A stretch of DNA of 58,257 nucleotides from Desulfurococcales archaeon (GTDB lineage Archaea > Thermoproteota > Thermoprotei_A > Sulfolobales > NBVN01). This document shows, in pieces, positions 42,618-51,076 of the stretch. Position numbers and translations under genes: made by a program. The notes beneath the pieces are model-generated. The model was not told where the DNA came from. It ran no database searches and saw nothing but the letters and a program-made list of their open reading frames with translations. How positions within the stretch are numbered: the stretch's first letter is position 1; the number at the start of each line of letters is the position of its first letter. The DNA lies in the NCBI GenBank assembly GCA_023255965.1, contig JAGDWE010000056.1:1-58257 (forward strand), read 5' to 3'.

Positions 42618-43363
42618 GCAGGAAGCTAGTATTTTTAGGGTGTAGAGCCCCTTCACCGTCGATTAACGGATTTACATCTATAGCGCTGGTCTACGACGGA
42701 GATGCGATACTCATAGACGCTGGAGAAGGTACTCAGAGGTACCTAGATCGGGCTGGGATAAGTTTAGCTAGGATCTCTACCATAATCATATCTCACTTAC
42801 ATGGGGACCATGTCCTGGGCTTAATACCATTGATGGAGTCAAGATCATTGTTGGGTATACAGCGTGATTTAACTATTTATGGGCCGCCTGGGATAAGGGA
42901 ATTTATAGAAGAGAACATGGAAATGCTCAACTTCAGACCAACTTATAATTATAACATCATTGAGGGAATCAACTTAGAAGTAAAGCATAATAAGTACGCT
43001 ATTAGCTCTTTCCCAGTACGCCATTCTATAACAACGCTAGGCTTAAAGATTAGAGTAGGTGGCTACTCAATAGTCTATACAGCTGATACCATACCATGCG
43101 ATGATGTCGTCAAGAACTCTGAAAATGCTGATATATTAATTCACGACTCAACTTATAGCTACATAGATAGGGATAAGGCTTACATGCACATGCATTCAAC
43201 TTCGGTAGATGCCGCGATTGCCGCATCTAAAGCTAATGTAGATCTACTACTACTAACCCATATTAGCCAGCGTTATAGCGACTTAAGTAGATTGCTCTAT
43301 GAAGCTAAGTCCAAGTTCTTTAATACATTGGTAGCTGAAGAATTAATGTACATTCCGTTATGA
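42614..43363 (+). CDS. rnz: Ribonuclease Z
   Basis: Metallo-beta-lactamase-fold endonuclease that trims tRNA 3' trailers. Zinc ligands are HLHGDH (about 62-67), PVRHS, the Asp in YTADT, and LTHIS near the C-terminus. At 249 residues it is shorter than many tRNase Z proteins, mainly in the region of the exosite arm, so a related phosphodiesterase is the alternative. It is coupled to the tRNA methyltransferase. Confidence 0.85.
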   Translation: MSRKLVFLGCRAPSPSINGFTSIALVYDGDAILIDAGEGTQRYLDRAGISLARISTIIISHLHGDHVLGLIPLMESRSLLGIQRDLTIYGPPGIREFIEENMEMLNFRPTYNYNIIEGINLEVKHNKYAISSFPVRHSITTLGLKIRVGGYSIVYTADTIPCDDVVKNSENADILIHDSTYSYIDRDKAYMHMHSTSVDAAIAASKANVDLLLLTHISQRYSDLSRLLYEAKSKFFNTLVAEELMYIPL

Positions 43364-43373
43364 TTTAATTAAT

Positions 43374-43811
43374 CTATACATCAGGCATATCCCTTTCCCA
43401 TAACGGCCTGCCCTTAGATGTTTTAGGTGCTAACCAATCAATTACTTCTCTAATCTTATCGCTAGTTATAGTTATAGTTATAGGGCCTAATGGTGATTCA
43501 TCATCGTGCGTTATTAATGAAAGCTTGCCGATGAACGCTGACTGCTTATGAATCTTTAACGTTAACGTGTTATTGATTAGAGATTTAAACATCACGCTAC
43601 GAGCAGTATCTAGTATTCTCTCAACCCGTAGTATATGATGAAGTTTAAGAAGCGACCTAATGCTATTTGATTCACCAATCAATAGCTTAAGCCCGCCTCC
43701 CAGCTCAATAATGTTAAAGTCATCGACATCAATTATATTAGTTATGGCTTTCTTAACTTTCTCAACCTCTTCAGTAGGCCTTACCTCAGCCTCAACCCTT
43801 ACCTTAATCAC
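43374..43811 (-). CDS. UPF0201 family protein
   Basis: A 145-residue archaeal protein of the UPF0201/PF01877 family, whose members adopt an RNA-binding-like alpha/beta fold. Typical parts are VRVEAEVRPTEEVEKVKKAI at the start and the DDESPLGPITI segment near residue 105. It lies just downstream of the UPF0200 kinase-like gene, a pair conserved in archaea. No biochemical role is established. Confidence 0.82.
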   Translation of the reverse strand: MIKVRVEAEVRPTEEVEKVKKAITNIIDVDDFNIIELGGGLKLLIGESNSIRSLLKLHHILRVERILDTARSVMFKSLINNTLTLKIHKQSAFIGKLSLITHDDESPLGPITITITSDKIREVIDWLAPKTSKGRPLWERDMPDV

Positions 43812-43847
43812 TTAAATCCCTACTTCATTATTCTACTTAATTTAAAA

Positions 43848-44438
43848 TTAATCAAATCGTATCATGAGTTTCTTAATTATTGTGGATGCGAATTTCATTA
43901 AATCATCGAGAGGCAGATCTTCATTAACTATCATGATATCTGCTAAAGCTATAACTGACCCTAGCCCTAACTCGAGTTCCGAGATATCCCTGCGGACGAA
44001 TTCATCCCACGTCTTAGGGTCGCTTTCCCTACCTCTTAATACTAACCTATTGAATCTAGTTCTAGGCGATGAATGAATGGCTACTATATAAGTCCTTCCA
44101 CTGATTTCCTTAAATGCTTTCACTTCCTCCAAACTTCTAACACCATCTACAACTACGACCTTGGCATTCGCCTCCTTAATCTTCTTAATTACCTCCCTAG
44201 CTATGAAGTCAGAACCTCTCTCCCTACGTAATAACTTAGCAAATTCCATTAACGTATTTGAGCTAAGCTTAATACCTTTTTTAATGGCCTCTTCCCTGAC
44301 AATGTCACCCATAGATATAATGATGTCAGCGAATTCCTTGAGTCCCCTAGCCACGACGGATTTCCCAGACCCAGGCATACCGGCTATGCATATTATTATG
44401 CGTTCAGAGCGGGACGTACTTGAAGTCGTTCTTAACAC
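43848..44438 (-). CDS. UPF0200 P-loop kinase-like protein
   Basis: A 196-residue nucleotide-kinase-like protein. The P-loop GMPGSGKS is at about 20-27, DGVRSLEEV at about 97-105 takes the Walker B position, and RGRES..TWDEFVRRD forms the lid. The family (UPF0200) has been linked to dephospho-CoA kinase-like enzymes, but the substrate is uncertain. The GTG at 44438 is the only upstream start I find, yet the nearest TATA-like box is unusually close, so the exact start is doubtful. Confidence 0.8.
   Translation of the reverse strand: MLRTTSSTSRSERIIICIAGMPGSGKSVVARGLKEFADIIISMGDIVREEAIKKGIKLSSNTLMEFAKLLRRERGSDFIAREVIKKIKEANAKVVVVDGVRSLEEVKAFKEISGRTYIVAIHSSPRTRFNRLVLRGRESDPKTWDEFVRRDISELELGLGSVIALADIMIVNEDLPLDDLMKFASTIIKKLMIRFD
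44408..44421 (+). repeat. 14-bp direct repeat, copy 1
   Basis: AGCGGGACGTACTT occurs here, inside the start of the UPF0200 gene, and again at 44509-44522 upstream of the zinc-ribbon gene, 101 bp away. A perfect 14-mer at this spacing is unlikely by chance. It may be a paired regulator site or a short duplication. Confidence 0.5.
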
Positions 44439-44508
44439 CTTAAATACTGTTATGTTGGGTCCTTTAATATCTACTTTAAAGCCTAGTAATAATTCCGTTT
44501 GAGTATTA

Positions 44509-44522
44509 AGCGGGACGTACTT
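44509..44522 (+). repeat. 14-bp direct repeat, copy 2
   Basis: Second copy of AGCGGGACGTACTT, in the divergent intergenic region between UPF0200 and the zinc-ribbon gene, about 40 nt before the start of the latter. Confidence 0.5.
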
Positions 44523-44561
44523 TATGTTTTAGATTAAACACAGCTAATAGAAGGTGCTTTA

Positions 44562-44759
44562 ATGCCAGTCATATATAGATGCAGCAAGTGTGGTAGCATC
44601 CTTTATTCATTTGAGAAGGTTGGTCAGGATTTCTATGGTCTTCCAACACCTTCAGAGCTGTTTATTAAACTCAACGGCAAATGCCCCAAATGCCATAAGG
44701 ACTTAAATAAACCTAGTTTAAATCATATAAAAATCTTAAGTACCCTGACCAAGCCATAA
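44562..44759 (+). CDS. Small zinc-ribbon protein
   Basis: A 65-residue protein with two Cys pairs, CSKC (residues 7-10) and CPKC (about 41-44), that should form one zinc ribbon. No larger family was recognised. Its 3' end overlaps the end of the convergent CCA-adding enzyme gene by 24 bp. An AGAAGGTG ribosome-binding sequence lies before the ATG. Confidence 0.7.
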   Translation: MPVIYRCSKCGSILYSFEKVGQDFYGLPTPSELFIKLNGKCPKCHKDLNKPSLNHIKILSTLTKP

Positions 44760-46148
44760 CGGCTTTTTACGTATAAAGCTATTTAACCACACTTTAAAGT
44801 TATCCTCCGATAAATACAATTGTTTTAAGTCATTTAGAGTAATTACAGAGCAACTGATTATATGCTTAATGCTAATTATATCCCTAACGCCATTCATTAA
44901 AACCTCATACGGAGTTACATACTTCCGTCTCTTCATAATCACCAACTCACCATATTCATTAATCCATGGACCCACTATATCGCTCTGCCCTAGATACTTA
45001 CTAAGGAATTTATCTGTATCATCAACTCTAAATACCTTAGGACCTAAATGTAATTTATATGTTGAGAGCTTGGGTGGTGTAACCTCGTACAATATTAATG
45101 CCCTGCTGACTTCATCACACCATATACCGTAGTCCACAACTACGAAATCGTGGTTCCTCAACACGTTAATCCCGCGTCTTAGCCCTCTCTTAAGCTCACC
45201 CCATATGATGTCCGGTGATGTACCTACCGCATAATTTACCATGTATCCCACTATCGATGTCTGCCGTATCTCTATCAGGTTATTTAATACTTCCCACGAA
45301 GATGTTGCAGGCTGTGGAAAGAAGAAGTTAATAGACGGCCTTTCTAGAAAGGTTCTAGCGGCTAGTACTGCCTTAGAGAAGGATCCAAGTGCTACCGCAG
45401 CTGCCGCGTTTCTCCTCGGATCTACAGGATCTGGAACTATTAATGGCTTTTCACCATAGATCCTTATATAATCCTTAACATCAGCCGATCTCCTATTGAT
45501 GTCCAGCACCTGCGGCGGCGACCAATTAGCTATTCCATGTAACGCATTTATGAAAGAGCCATAATAAACTATTAGCAACTCTGTAAGGTATCCTGAAAAG
45601 CCTTCAACCTTAATCTCAGCACCATATACGTTAATGGATTTGAAGAACTTTTTAAGGAGTCTAACCTCATTGACTTTCTCATCGTGTAGTCTTTCTCTAA
45701 TAAAGCGTGTATGGAATGGTGTCCTATCCACTGCAGTTTTAACCTCCTCAATGCTATATGCCATATATGCTGGAACTATATCTACTTCCATCCCATTAAC
45801 GTCTAACCTGATATAGGGGTGTGAAGCATATAGCTTCCTCGGTTTGTACTCACTTAGTACCTTAGCAATTTCATCAATAAGCTCCTCAAGCCACTCCTGA
45901 CTCATTTTATCGTTCCTAATAAGGATGAATATATCTAAGTCGGTTTCACCCCTTAGATGGGTGTTCTTAACCACGGAACCCTCAAGAGTTATGGAGTATG
46001 GAAAACCGAGCTCCTTAACTATTCCTTCAATACGTGACTTAATGATTTTAAATAGTTCGTAAGCCTTGCTAGTCTCCTCACTTGATGGTATAATGTACTT
46101 TAATACCTCATTACAGATGTCCTTAATTAAATCCGATGATTCGCGCAT
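44736..46148 (-). CDS. cca: CCA-adding enzyme (class I tRNA nucleotidyltransferase)
   Basis: Adds or repairs the CCA end of tRNA; the tRNA-Pro gene next door does not encode it. The 470-residue product has the archaeal class I catalytic motif GSVVKNTHLRGETDLDIF (about 47-64) with two Asp ligands and a third Asp in MEVDIVPAY (about 115). The body and tail domains bind the tRNA. It lies 1 bp after ThpR, suggesting a tRNA-maturation operon. Confidence 0.93.
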   Translation of the reverse strand: MRESSDLIKDICNEVLKYIIPSSEETSKAYELFKIIKSRIEGIVKELGFPYSITLEGSVVKNTHLRGETDLDIFILIRNDKMSQEWLEELIDEIAKVLSEYKPRKLYASHPYIRLDVNGMEVDIVPAYMAYSIEEVKTAVDRTPFHTRFIRERLHDEKVNEVRLLKKFFKSINVYGAEIKVEGFSGYLTELLIVYYGSFINALHGIANWSPPQVLDINRRSADVKDYIRIYGEKPLIVPDPVDPRRNAAAAVALGSFSKAVLAARTFLERPSINFFFPQPATSSWEVLNNLIEIRQTSIVGYMVNYAVGTSPDIIWGELKRGLRRGINVLRNHDFVVVDYGIWCDEVSRALILYEVTPPKLSTYKLHLGPKVFRVDDTDKFLSKYLGQSDIVGPWINEYGELVIMKRRKYVTPYEVLMNGVRDIISIKHIISCSVITLNDLKQLYLSEDNFKVWLNSFIRKKPLWLGQGT

Positions 46149-46149
46149 C

Positions 46150-46719
46150 TCAATCAGCTAGCTGTACCTCAAATAGGTCCGTATATATAGGGCCCTTAGG
46201 AGTTAGAGTGCTCTTCTTCAACTTTACCCTAGTAACAGGGGAAGTCCCTACCTCGATATTTCCTAGTTCTATAAATAGATTTGCTATGCATTGATTCGAT
46301 CTAAACGACTTAATACGAGCTAACGTTATATGCGGTACGAATTCCTCCCTTTCGCCGCTAATTCCTAACTTCCTTAGACCCGACTCTATATGATCTCTAA
46401 TCAACTTTAGTTGAGTTGAACCATCAGAGATGCCCAACCATATCACCCTAGGCCTGCTCTGGGAAGGAAACGCCCCCAAACCACGCAACCTAATACTGAA
46501 TTTCTTAAATCCCCTAATCCCCTCTAATACCTTAATAACGTCCTTTACGGTAATGTCGCTAATCTCACCTATGAATCTCAGTGTGATGTGCAGGTTTTCA
46601 TCCTCAACAACCTTTAAATCGATGTCAGATGAACATGCTGCAACTCTATCTCTAATACGTATTATCTCATTCAGTATCCTAACATCCTCAATCTCAACAG
46701 CGATAAACACCCTAGGCAC
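46150..46719 (-). CDS. thpR: RNA 2',3'-cyclic phosphodiesterase ThpR (LigT)
   Basis: A 2H phosphoesterase of 189 residues with both HxTx motifs: HITLRF (about 46-51) and HITLAR (about 130-135). It opens 2',3'-cyclic phosphates on RNA, the ends made by the tRNA-splicing endonuclease. It is paired with the CCA enzyme, a common archaeal arrangement. Confidence 0.9.
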   Translation of the reverse strand: MPRVFIAVEIEDVRILNEIIRIRDRVAACSSDIDLKVVEDENLHITLRFIGEISDITVKDVIKVLEGIRGFKKFSIRLRGLGAFPSQSRPRVIWLGISDGSTQLKLIRDHIESGLRKLGISGEREEFVPHITLARIKSFRSNQCIANLFIELGNIEVGTSPVTRVKLKKSTLTPKGPIYTDLFEVQLAD

Positions 46720-46786
46720 ATTACCATCCCGTCAATTTTCTGAATTAAAACTATTTAAAGCTATAACTTAAAATTTAAAGTAGTAC

Positions 46787-46900
46787 GGGGCCGTCGTCTA
46801 GCTTGGCTAGGATGCCAGCCTGGGGAGGAATCCCCGCCAGAGCGCTGGTAGGGTCTTTAAACCCCCAGCACGGTCCCGGGTTCAAATCCCGGCGGCCCCA
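46787..46900 (+). tRNA. tRNA-Pro (GGG) with two apparent introns
   Basis: Acceptor GGGGCCG (46787-46793) pairs with CGGCCCC (46893-46899), and A46900 is the discriminator. The D arm is GTCT/GGAT. The anticodon stem is CCAGC (46815-46819) with GCTGG (46844-46848). The loop CTGGGG gives anticodon GGG (46822-46824). The T arm is CCGGG-TTCAAAT-CCCGG. An intron of about 17 nt (46826-46842) follows position 37. A second insert of about 22 nt lies in the variable region (about 46850-46871) and forms GGGT/ACCC inside GCTGG/CCAGC pairing. Removing both leaves about 75 nt. A class II long arm is unlikely for Pro. CCA is not encoded. Confidence 0.88.
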
Positions 46901-46975
46901 CCTTTAGACGTGCTAACCTTTTAAATAAAACCCGAATCCAATGATTTAATTAGTTAGCAAGGTACCAGGGAGATG

Positions 46976-47146
46976 ATGAACACGGAAATAGAGTTAGAGC
47001 TCGTCGAGGAATACATTATAAATGATGAACATAGGTTTAAACTTAGAGTTAAAGGAACCAAGCTAATATTTAATGTATCGGCAACTAATCTTGAGGAAGC
47101 AGTTAATAAAGTCATCACAATCATGAAGAGCCTAAAATTATTTTAA
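46976..47146 (+). CDS. Small conserved-looking protein, 56 residues
   Basis: The frame encodes a small acidic strand-rich protein (IELELVEEYIINDEHRFKLR, then FNVSATNLEEAVNKVITIMK) resembling a beta-beta-alpha unit. An ATG three bases earlier is equally possible. GGGAG precedes it. The codon pattern and strand-helix layout make it a credible gene, but the family is not known. Confidence 0.55.
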   Translation: MNTEIELELVEEYIINDEHRFKLRVKGTKLIFNVSATNLEEAVNKVITIMKSLKLF

Positions 47147-47195
47147 GTTGCCGATTTCCGGTAGCAATCATTAAATCCCACATGACTTCGTTATA

Positions 47196-47327
47196 ATGAC
47201 ATCGATTCTTACGCTTAGCAAAAGTTTTAAGTTGCTCATTGCGCTTGAGTATGAGGAAGCGGAGCTCATAGACCTCCATAGATCGCTATCATTTGATCCC
47301 TATAATGAGTACTTAATCGGGTACTGA
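47196..47327 (+). CDS. Possible 43-residue protein
   Basis: An ATG frame gives KSFKLLIALEYEEAELIDLH followed by a short tail. An ATTAAAT box lies about 25-30 nt upstream, which would suit a leaderless message. There is no recognised family, and it could be the decayed start of a larger gene. The rest of 47147-47404 shows nothing else. Confidence 0.35.
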   Translation: MTSILTLSKSFKLLIALEYEEAELIDLHRSLSFDPYNEYLIGY

Positions 47328-47404
47328 GATTTGGAGGCATTTAAATGTAGCGTTGATTAGGAAAACTATTTTAAGACTTAGTACATTAGTGATTATGGTA
47401 CGTA

Positions 47405-47719
47405 ATGAAGCGTAAGAAGTTAGTATTTAAGAGTAAGTACGCACGGGATATACTGCTTAGGCGTAAGGTAGCTACTATAAGGCTACTTAGTAACGTTAAC
47501 GTAGGAGATGTCGTCGATGTTATAGCAGGCCATTTAAAGGTTGGTACAGCTGTAGTAGAGGGAGTGGCCGTAAAGAAATTAAGGGATTTGGATGAGATCG
47601 ATGCTTTAATGGACGGCTATAGAAGTAAAGATGACTTGCTCAGAGATCTACGTAAGATCTATGGAAATAAAATTAGAGATGATACCGAGGTAAAGATAGT
47701 ATACTTCAGGTTGCTCTAG
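47405..47719 (+). CDS. ASCH-domain protein
   Basis: A 104-residue protein with the layout of archaeal ASCH domains, a PUA-like fold thought to bind RNA. It has KLVFKSKYARDILLRRKVATIRL at the start, NVGDVVDVIAG in the middle (about 31-41), and a C-terminal strand TEVKIVYFRLL. A role in RNA metabolism or as a coactivator-like RNA binder is inferred from the fold. Confidence 0.7.
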   Translation: MKRKKLVFKSKYARDILLRRKVATIRLLSNVNVGDVVDVIAGHLKVGTAVVEGVAVKKLRDLDEIDALMDGYRSKDDLLRDLRKIYGNKIRDDTEVKIVYFRLL

Positions 47720-47797
47720 TGCGTGATTTAGGGATTTTAGCGAAGAGTCTCACAGTATATATGCTTTCTTAGTTATACTTTAATGGTGGTGTACTTA

Positions 47798-49003
47798 ATG
47801 AGCATCTCTGAGGATCGAAACCGCAGATATCAAGACATAATGGACTACGTCAGGTATCTAGAACAAAGGATTCAGGAGTTAGAGGCAGAGGTCTCATTAT
47901 TAAGGAAAGAGATAAAATACTATAAACAGGAAATCGATAAATTAATGGCCCCTCCATTAATTGAAGGAATATTACTTGAAGTACTAGACGATGAGAGAGC
48001 CGTTGTAAAGAGCTCCTCAGGGCCTAATTTAATAGTTTACGTGAGTAATAACCTAGATAGAAGTAAATTGCTTCCAGGCGCTTACGTAGCTCTGAATCAA
48101 AGGGGGTCAGCTATAGTTGAGATCCTCCCAATGAGGGAGGACCCGGCTGTTAGGGCTATGGAAATCATTGAAAGACCGAAAATTAGGTACTCAGATGTCG
48201 GGGGCTTAAGCAATCAAATACAGGAGTTAAGGGAGGTCATTGAAATACCGCTGAAGATGCCTGATGTTATACGGGATCTAGGCATTGAGCCTCCTAAGGG
48301 GGTCCTACTCTACGGTCCTCCTGGCTGTGGTAAGACGTTACTTGCTAAGGCAGTAGCGGGCGAGTCCAACGCTACATTTATAAGGTTGGTCGCATCGGAG
48401 TTAGCACAAAAATTCGTTGGCGAAGGAGCACGCATGGTTAGGGAACTATTTTCTTTAGCCAGGCGTAAGGCTCCTTCTATAGTACTAATAGATGAGATTG
48501 ATGCTATAGCTGCTAGGAGACTTGAAGTAGGAACTAGCGGAGAGAGGGAAATACATCGAACACTAACACAATTACTAGCTGAGTTGGACGGCTTCGATGC
48601 CTTGGATAACGTTAAGGTCATAGCAACAACTAATAGGATAGATATACTAGACCCAGCACTGCTAAGGCCTGGCAGGTTTGATAGACTTATTGAAATTCCG
48701 TTGCCCGACCTAAAGGGTAGGATTGAGATATTTGAAATACATACCAAGAAGATGAAGTTAGGAGTAGATGTTAATATAAGGGAGTTAGCAATGATGACCG
48801 AAGGTGCTACGGGAGCCGACATTAAATCGATATGCACTGAGGCGGGTTTCTATGCGTTAAGGAGCGAGAGGAGGTATGTTACTCAAGATGACTTCATAAA
48901 GGCCATCAATAAAGTACTTAAGAACAGATTTAGGCCCTACACTAATGCCTCAGAATACATTGTTAGAAATAATACAGACAAAAATAATCAGTTGGTGATT
49001 TAG
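47798..49003 (+). CDS. pan: Proteasome-activating nucleotidase
   Basis: Hexameric AAA ATPase that unfolds proteins for the 20S proteasome. The N-terminal coiled coil (about 8-50) is followed by an OB domain and the AAA module with GPPGCGKT (about 172-179), VLIDEIDAIAA and the SRH segment TNRIDILDPALLRPGRFDR. The ATG at 47798 follows GGTGGTG; the frame also has an ATG at 47783. The C-terminus lacks an obvious HbYX end (it finishes NNQLVI), so docking may differ, or this could be a PAN/VAT relative. Confidence 0.88.
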   Translation: MSISEDRNRRYQDIMDYVRYLEQRIQELEAEVSLLRKEIKYYKQEIDKLMAPPLIEGILLEVLDDERAVVKSSSGPNLIVYVSNNLDRSKLLPGAYVALNQRGSAIVEILPMREDPAVRAMEIIERPKIRYSDVGGLSNQIQELREVIEIPLKMPDVIRDLGIEPPKGVLLYGPPGCGKTLLAKAVAGESNATFIRLVASELAQKFVGEGARMVRELFSLARRKAPSIVLIDEIDAIAARRLEVGTSGEREIHRTLTQLLAELDGFDALDNVKVIATTNRIDILDPALLRPGRFDRLIEIPLPDLKGRIEIFEIHTKKMKLGVDVNIRELAMMTEGATGADIKSICTEAGFYALRSERRYVTQDDFIKAINKVLKNRFRPYTNASEYIVRNNTDKNNQLVI

Positions 49004-49004
49004 C

Positions 49005-49487
49005 TTGTATCTAATTAGAGAAGCGTCGCGCGATGAGATAGAAACGTTACGGGCGGTGGCTAACTATCAATTTAAGTCATATGTAGGTGATAAGTTGATA
49101 CCTGATAATGTCCTGCTTAAGATATCAAAGAATACTGGGAGAATCAGGGAGGTACTGACATCTAATAAAGTACGCATAGCATCGATCCGTGCTTCGTCTT
49201 TCACGTTTAATCTCTCGCTATATGCAGCCCAAATATTACATAAGTACGTTGATAAATTAAGAGTTGTCGTAGTGTCGGATGTAGTTGAAGATCTAATTAA
49301 GGGTACATCCGTATTCTCTAGGCATGTACTACGCGTCGACAATGATTTAAGGGCAGGTGATGAAGCATTGGTAGTTGATGAACTAGATAACCTATTATGT
49401 GTAGGTAAGCTTGCTTTGTCCCCCGTAGAGATAATGTTCTTTACGAGAGGTGTCGCAGTTAAGTTAAGGGAGTGTAGGTGTAGCTAA
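49005..49487 (+). CDS. PUA-domain protein
   Basis: A 160-residue protein. The second half (about 80-155; VVVSDVVEDLIKGTSVFSRHVLRV then AGDEALVVDELDNLLCVGKL) is a PUA RNA-binding domain. The first half is a short alpha/beta pre-PUA region. It starts at TTG 1 bp after pan and overlaps the PAC2 gene by 1 bp. The partner RNA is unknown. Confidence 0.72.
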   Translation: MYLIREASRDEIETLRAVANYQFKSYVGDKLIPDNVLLKISKNTGRIREVLTSNKVRIASIRASSFTFNLSLYAAQILHKYVDKLRVVVVSDVVEDLIKGTSVFSRHVLRVDNDLRAGDEALVVDELDNLLCVGKLALSPVEIMFFTRGVAVKLRECRCS

Positions 49488-50218
49488 TGAATGTGGAAAT
49501 ATTGGTAAGTAGAGAATACCTAGACATCCTCCGCTCTAAGAAGTGGATTCTCGTTACAGGATTTCCAGGGTTTGGATACGTTGGTACTATAGCTACTAAG
49601 TACTTAGTAAGCCAATTAAAGGCTAATAAAATTGGTAATATAATAACTAAGTATATGCCCGATTTTATAGCCTTAGACGACTATGGAATCCTATCTCCTT
49701 ACGAGATATTTATGTCAGATAGATACGACATATTAATAGTAGTTAATAATGCAATACCAGCTCCTGCAGAAAGAGTTGCCTATGTTAGGTCGTTGGTTAG
49801 ATGGGCTACTTCAGTAGGCGTTAAAGAATTCATATTGGTTGGAGGATTAAATAGCAAGTTTAAGGAGGGTAATGAGAAGTTAAGATGGCTTAAGACCTCA
49901 GTCAGCAATAGAGAACTAAAAGAGCCAACCTTTCATAAAGGTCTTTATGTGGTAGGGCCTTTAGCCATACTATTTTTAGTGCTTGAAATTGAGGGAATAC
50001 CTGGACTTATGATATTACCGTATACCGAGCCAGAGAAATATGATCCGAGAGCCGCAGCTGTCTTCATAGAGAAGCTCAACGAATTGTTAAACCTTCATAT
50101 CGACGTCCAAGGTCTCCTTGAGTATTCAAAAGCTGTTGAAGAAGCTGAAGAGCTGCTGTCTGAGACGCTAAAGCATATAAAGAAGGCTGAGGATAGGGGA
50201 CCCAAGCCCTACATATAG
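49487..50218 (+). CDS. PAC2-family proteasome assembly chaperone-like protein
   Basis: A 243-residue protein with the PAC2 fold signature VTGFPGFGYVGTIATKYLV (about 18-36), EGIPGLMILPY (about 167-177) and a helical Glu-rich tail. Archaeal homologues bind proteasomes or help assemble them. Position three genes downstream in the pan transcript supports that role. Confidence 0.83.
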   Translation: MNVEILVSREYLDILRSKKWILVTGFPGFGYVGTIATKYLVSQLKANKIGNIITKYMPDFIALDDYGILSPYEIFMSDRYDILIVVNNAIPAPAERVAYVRSLVRWATSVGVKEFILVGGLNSKFKEGNEKLRWLKTSVSNRELKEPTFHKGLYVVGPLAILFLVLEIEGIPGLMILPYTEPEKYDPRAAAVFIEKLNELLNLHIDVQGLLEYSKAVEEAEELLSETLKHIKKAEDRGPKPYI

Positions 50219-50295
50219 TAACATCAAAATGCGTTAGTACGTCGAGGCTGCATTAAATTCTTATAGAAGATTATGGAGTTGATAGCGGCTTAAAA

Positions 50296-50619
50296 TCATT
50301 TAACATTGCCATCGACGTTATAACTACTTTTCCCCCTTAAATTTCTTGACTCCTTGATCTTAGATGCTATCTTCCTCAATAACATTAACTTCTTTAAGTT
50401 GCTATAGACGATAACACTACCGCCGCTTGAATACCACACCCTACAGTACTTCGATGTAGCGTTTACCTCGAAGTTAAGGTTTAATTCCTTACATGCATTA
50501 ATTAATTCATCTAATGTAGGTTTGGGTACCGCCATATCCTTAGGTACCTTACGGCCCAGCCTTCTAGGAAGTGATGCATCCAGGTAATGCGGCCATATAA
50601 CTACATATCTTTCAGGCAT
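50296..50619 (-). CDS. srp19: Signal recognition particle subunit SRP19
   Basis: A 107-residue protein that binds SRP RNA and prepares it for SRP54. WPHYLDASLPRRLGRKVPKD (about 10-29) is the family signature, and a basic C-terminus follows. The SRP RNA gene is not found in the window. It lies 4 bp after S8e. Confidence 0.9.
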   Translation of the reverse strand: MPERYVVIWPHYLDASLPRRLGRKVPKDMAVPKPTLDELINACKELNLNFEVNATSKYCRVWYSSGGSVIVYSNLKKLMLLRKIASKIKESRNLRGKSSYNVDGNVK

Positions 50620-50623
50620 CGCT

Positions 50624-51013
50624 TCACGCTATTAAGACGGCGTTTATAACCCCGTCCTGGCCGGGTCTTGATGTAACTTTAGCCCTACCTAATTCCGTCT
50701 CTATTATACTTCCTTTAGTGATAATTCCCCTCCTAGCGTACTCTCTATTAGCTGGCGTATCAATTATTCTTAATATCTTGACCTTCTGTGCCTTACCACT
50801 CCTCGCATCCATTACATTAGCATACTCGCATCTCTTAAGTCTTAACTTGATATTCCCTCCCCTAACTCTCTCCACCTCAACGAAATCCTCAGAACCTAAC
50901 CTCGTAAATGTTGGATAACTACCTACTTCATACTTCCTCTTACCTCTATTACTTCTCTTCTTACCACCGGTAATCTTCTTAAGGTCATTGCCTTGATAGA
51001 TGCCCATGCCCAC
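50624..51013 (-). CDS. rps8e: Ribosomal protein eS8
   Basis: A 129-residue archaeal/eukaryotic small-subunit protein with GNDLKKITGGKKRSNRGKRK (about 8-27), the conserved RVRGGNIKLRLKR segment (about 49-61) and the C-terminal ITKGSIIETELGRAKVTSRP. Coupled to SRP19, a pairing seen in other archaea. Confidence 0.94.
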   Translation of the reverse strand: MGMGIYQGNDLKKITGGKKRSNRGKRKYEVGSYPTFTRLGSEDFVEVERVRGGNIKLRLKRCEYANVMDARSGKAQKVKILRIIDTPANREYARRGIITKGSIIETELGRAKVTSRPGQDGVINAVLIA

Positions 51014-51076
51014 ACCCGGTGAAAGTAGTTAAATACGCTTTAAAAGCTTTTAATCATACTCAGATATGATGTAATA

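Noticed and set aside
46787..46900. Class II tRNA with a long variable arm (Ser or Leu)
   Set aside because: The anticodon reads GGG, and the acceptor and T arm match archaeal tRNA-Pro; the extra variable-region sequence is better read as an intron.
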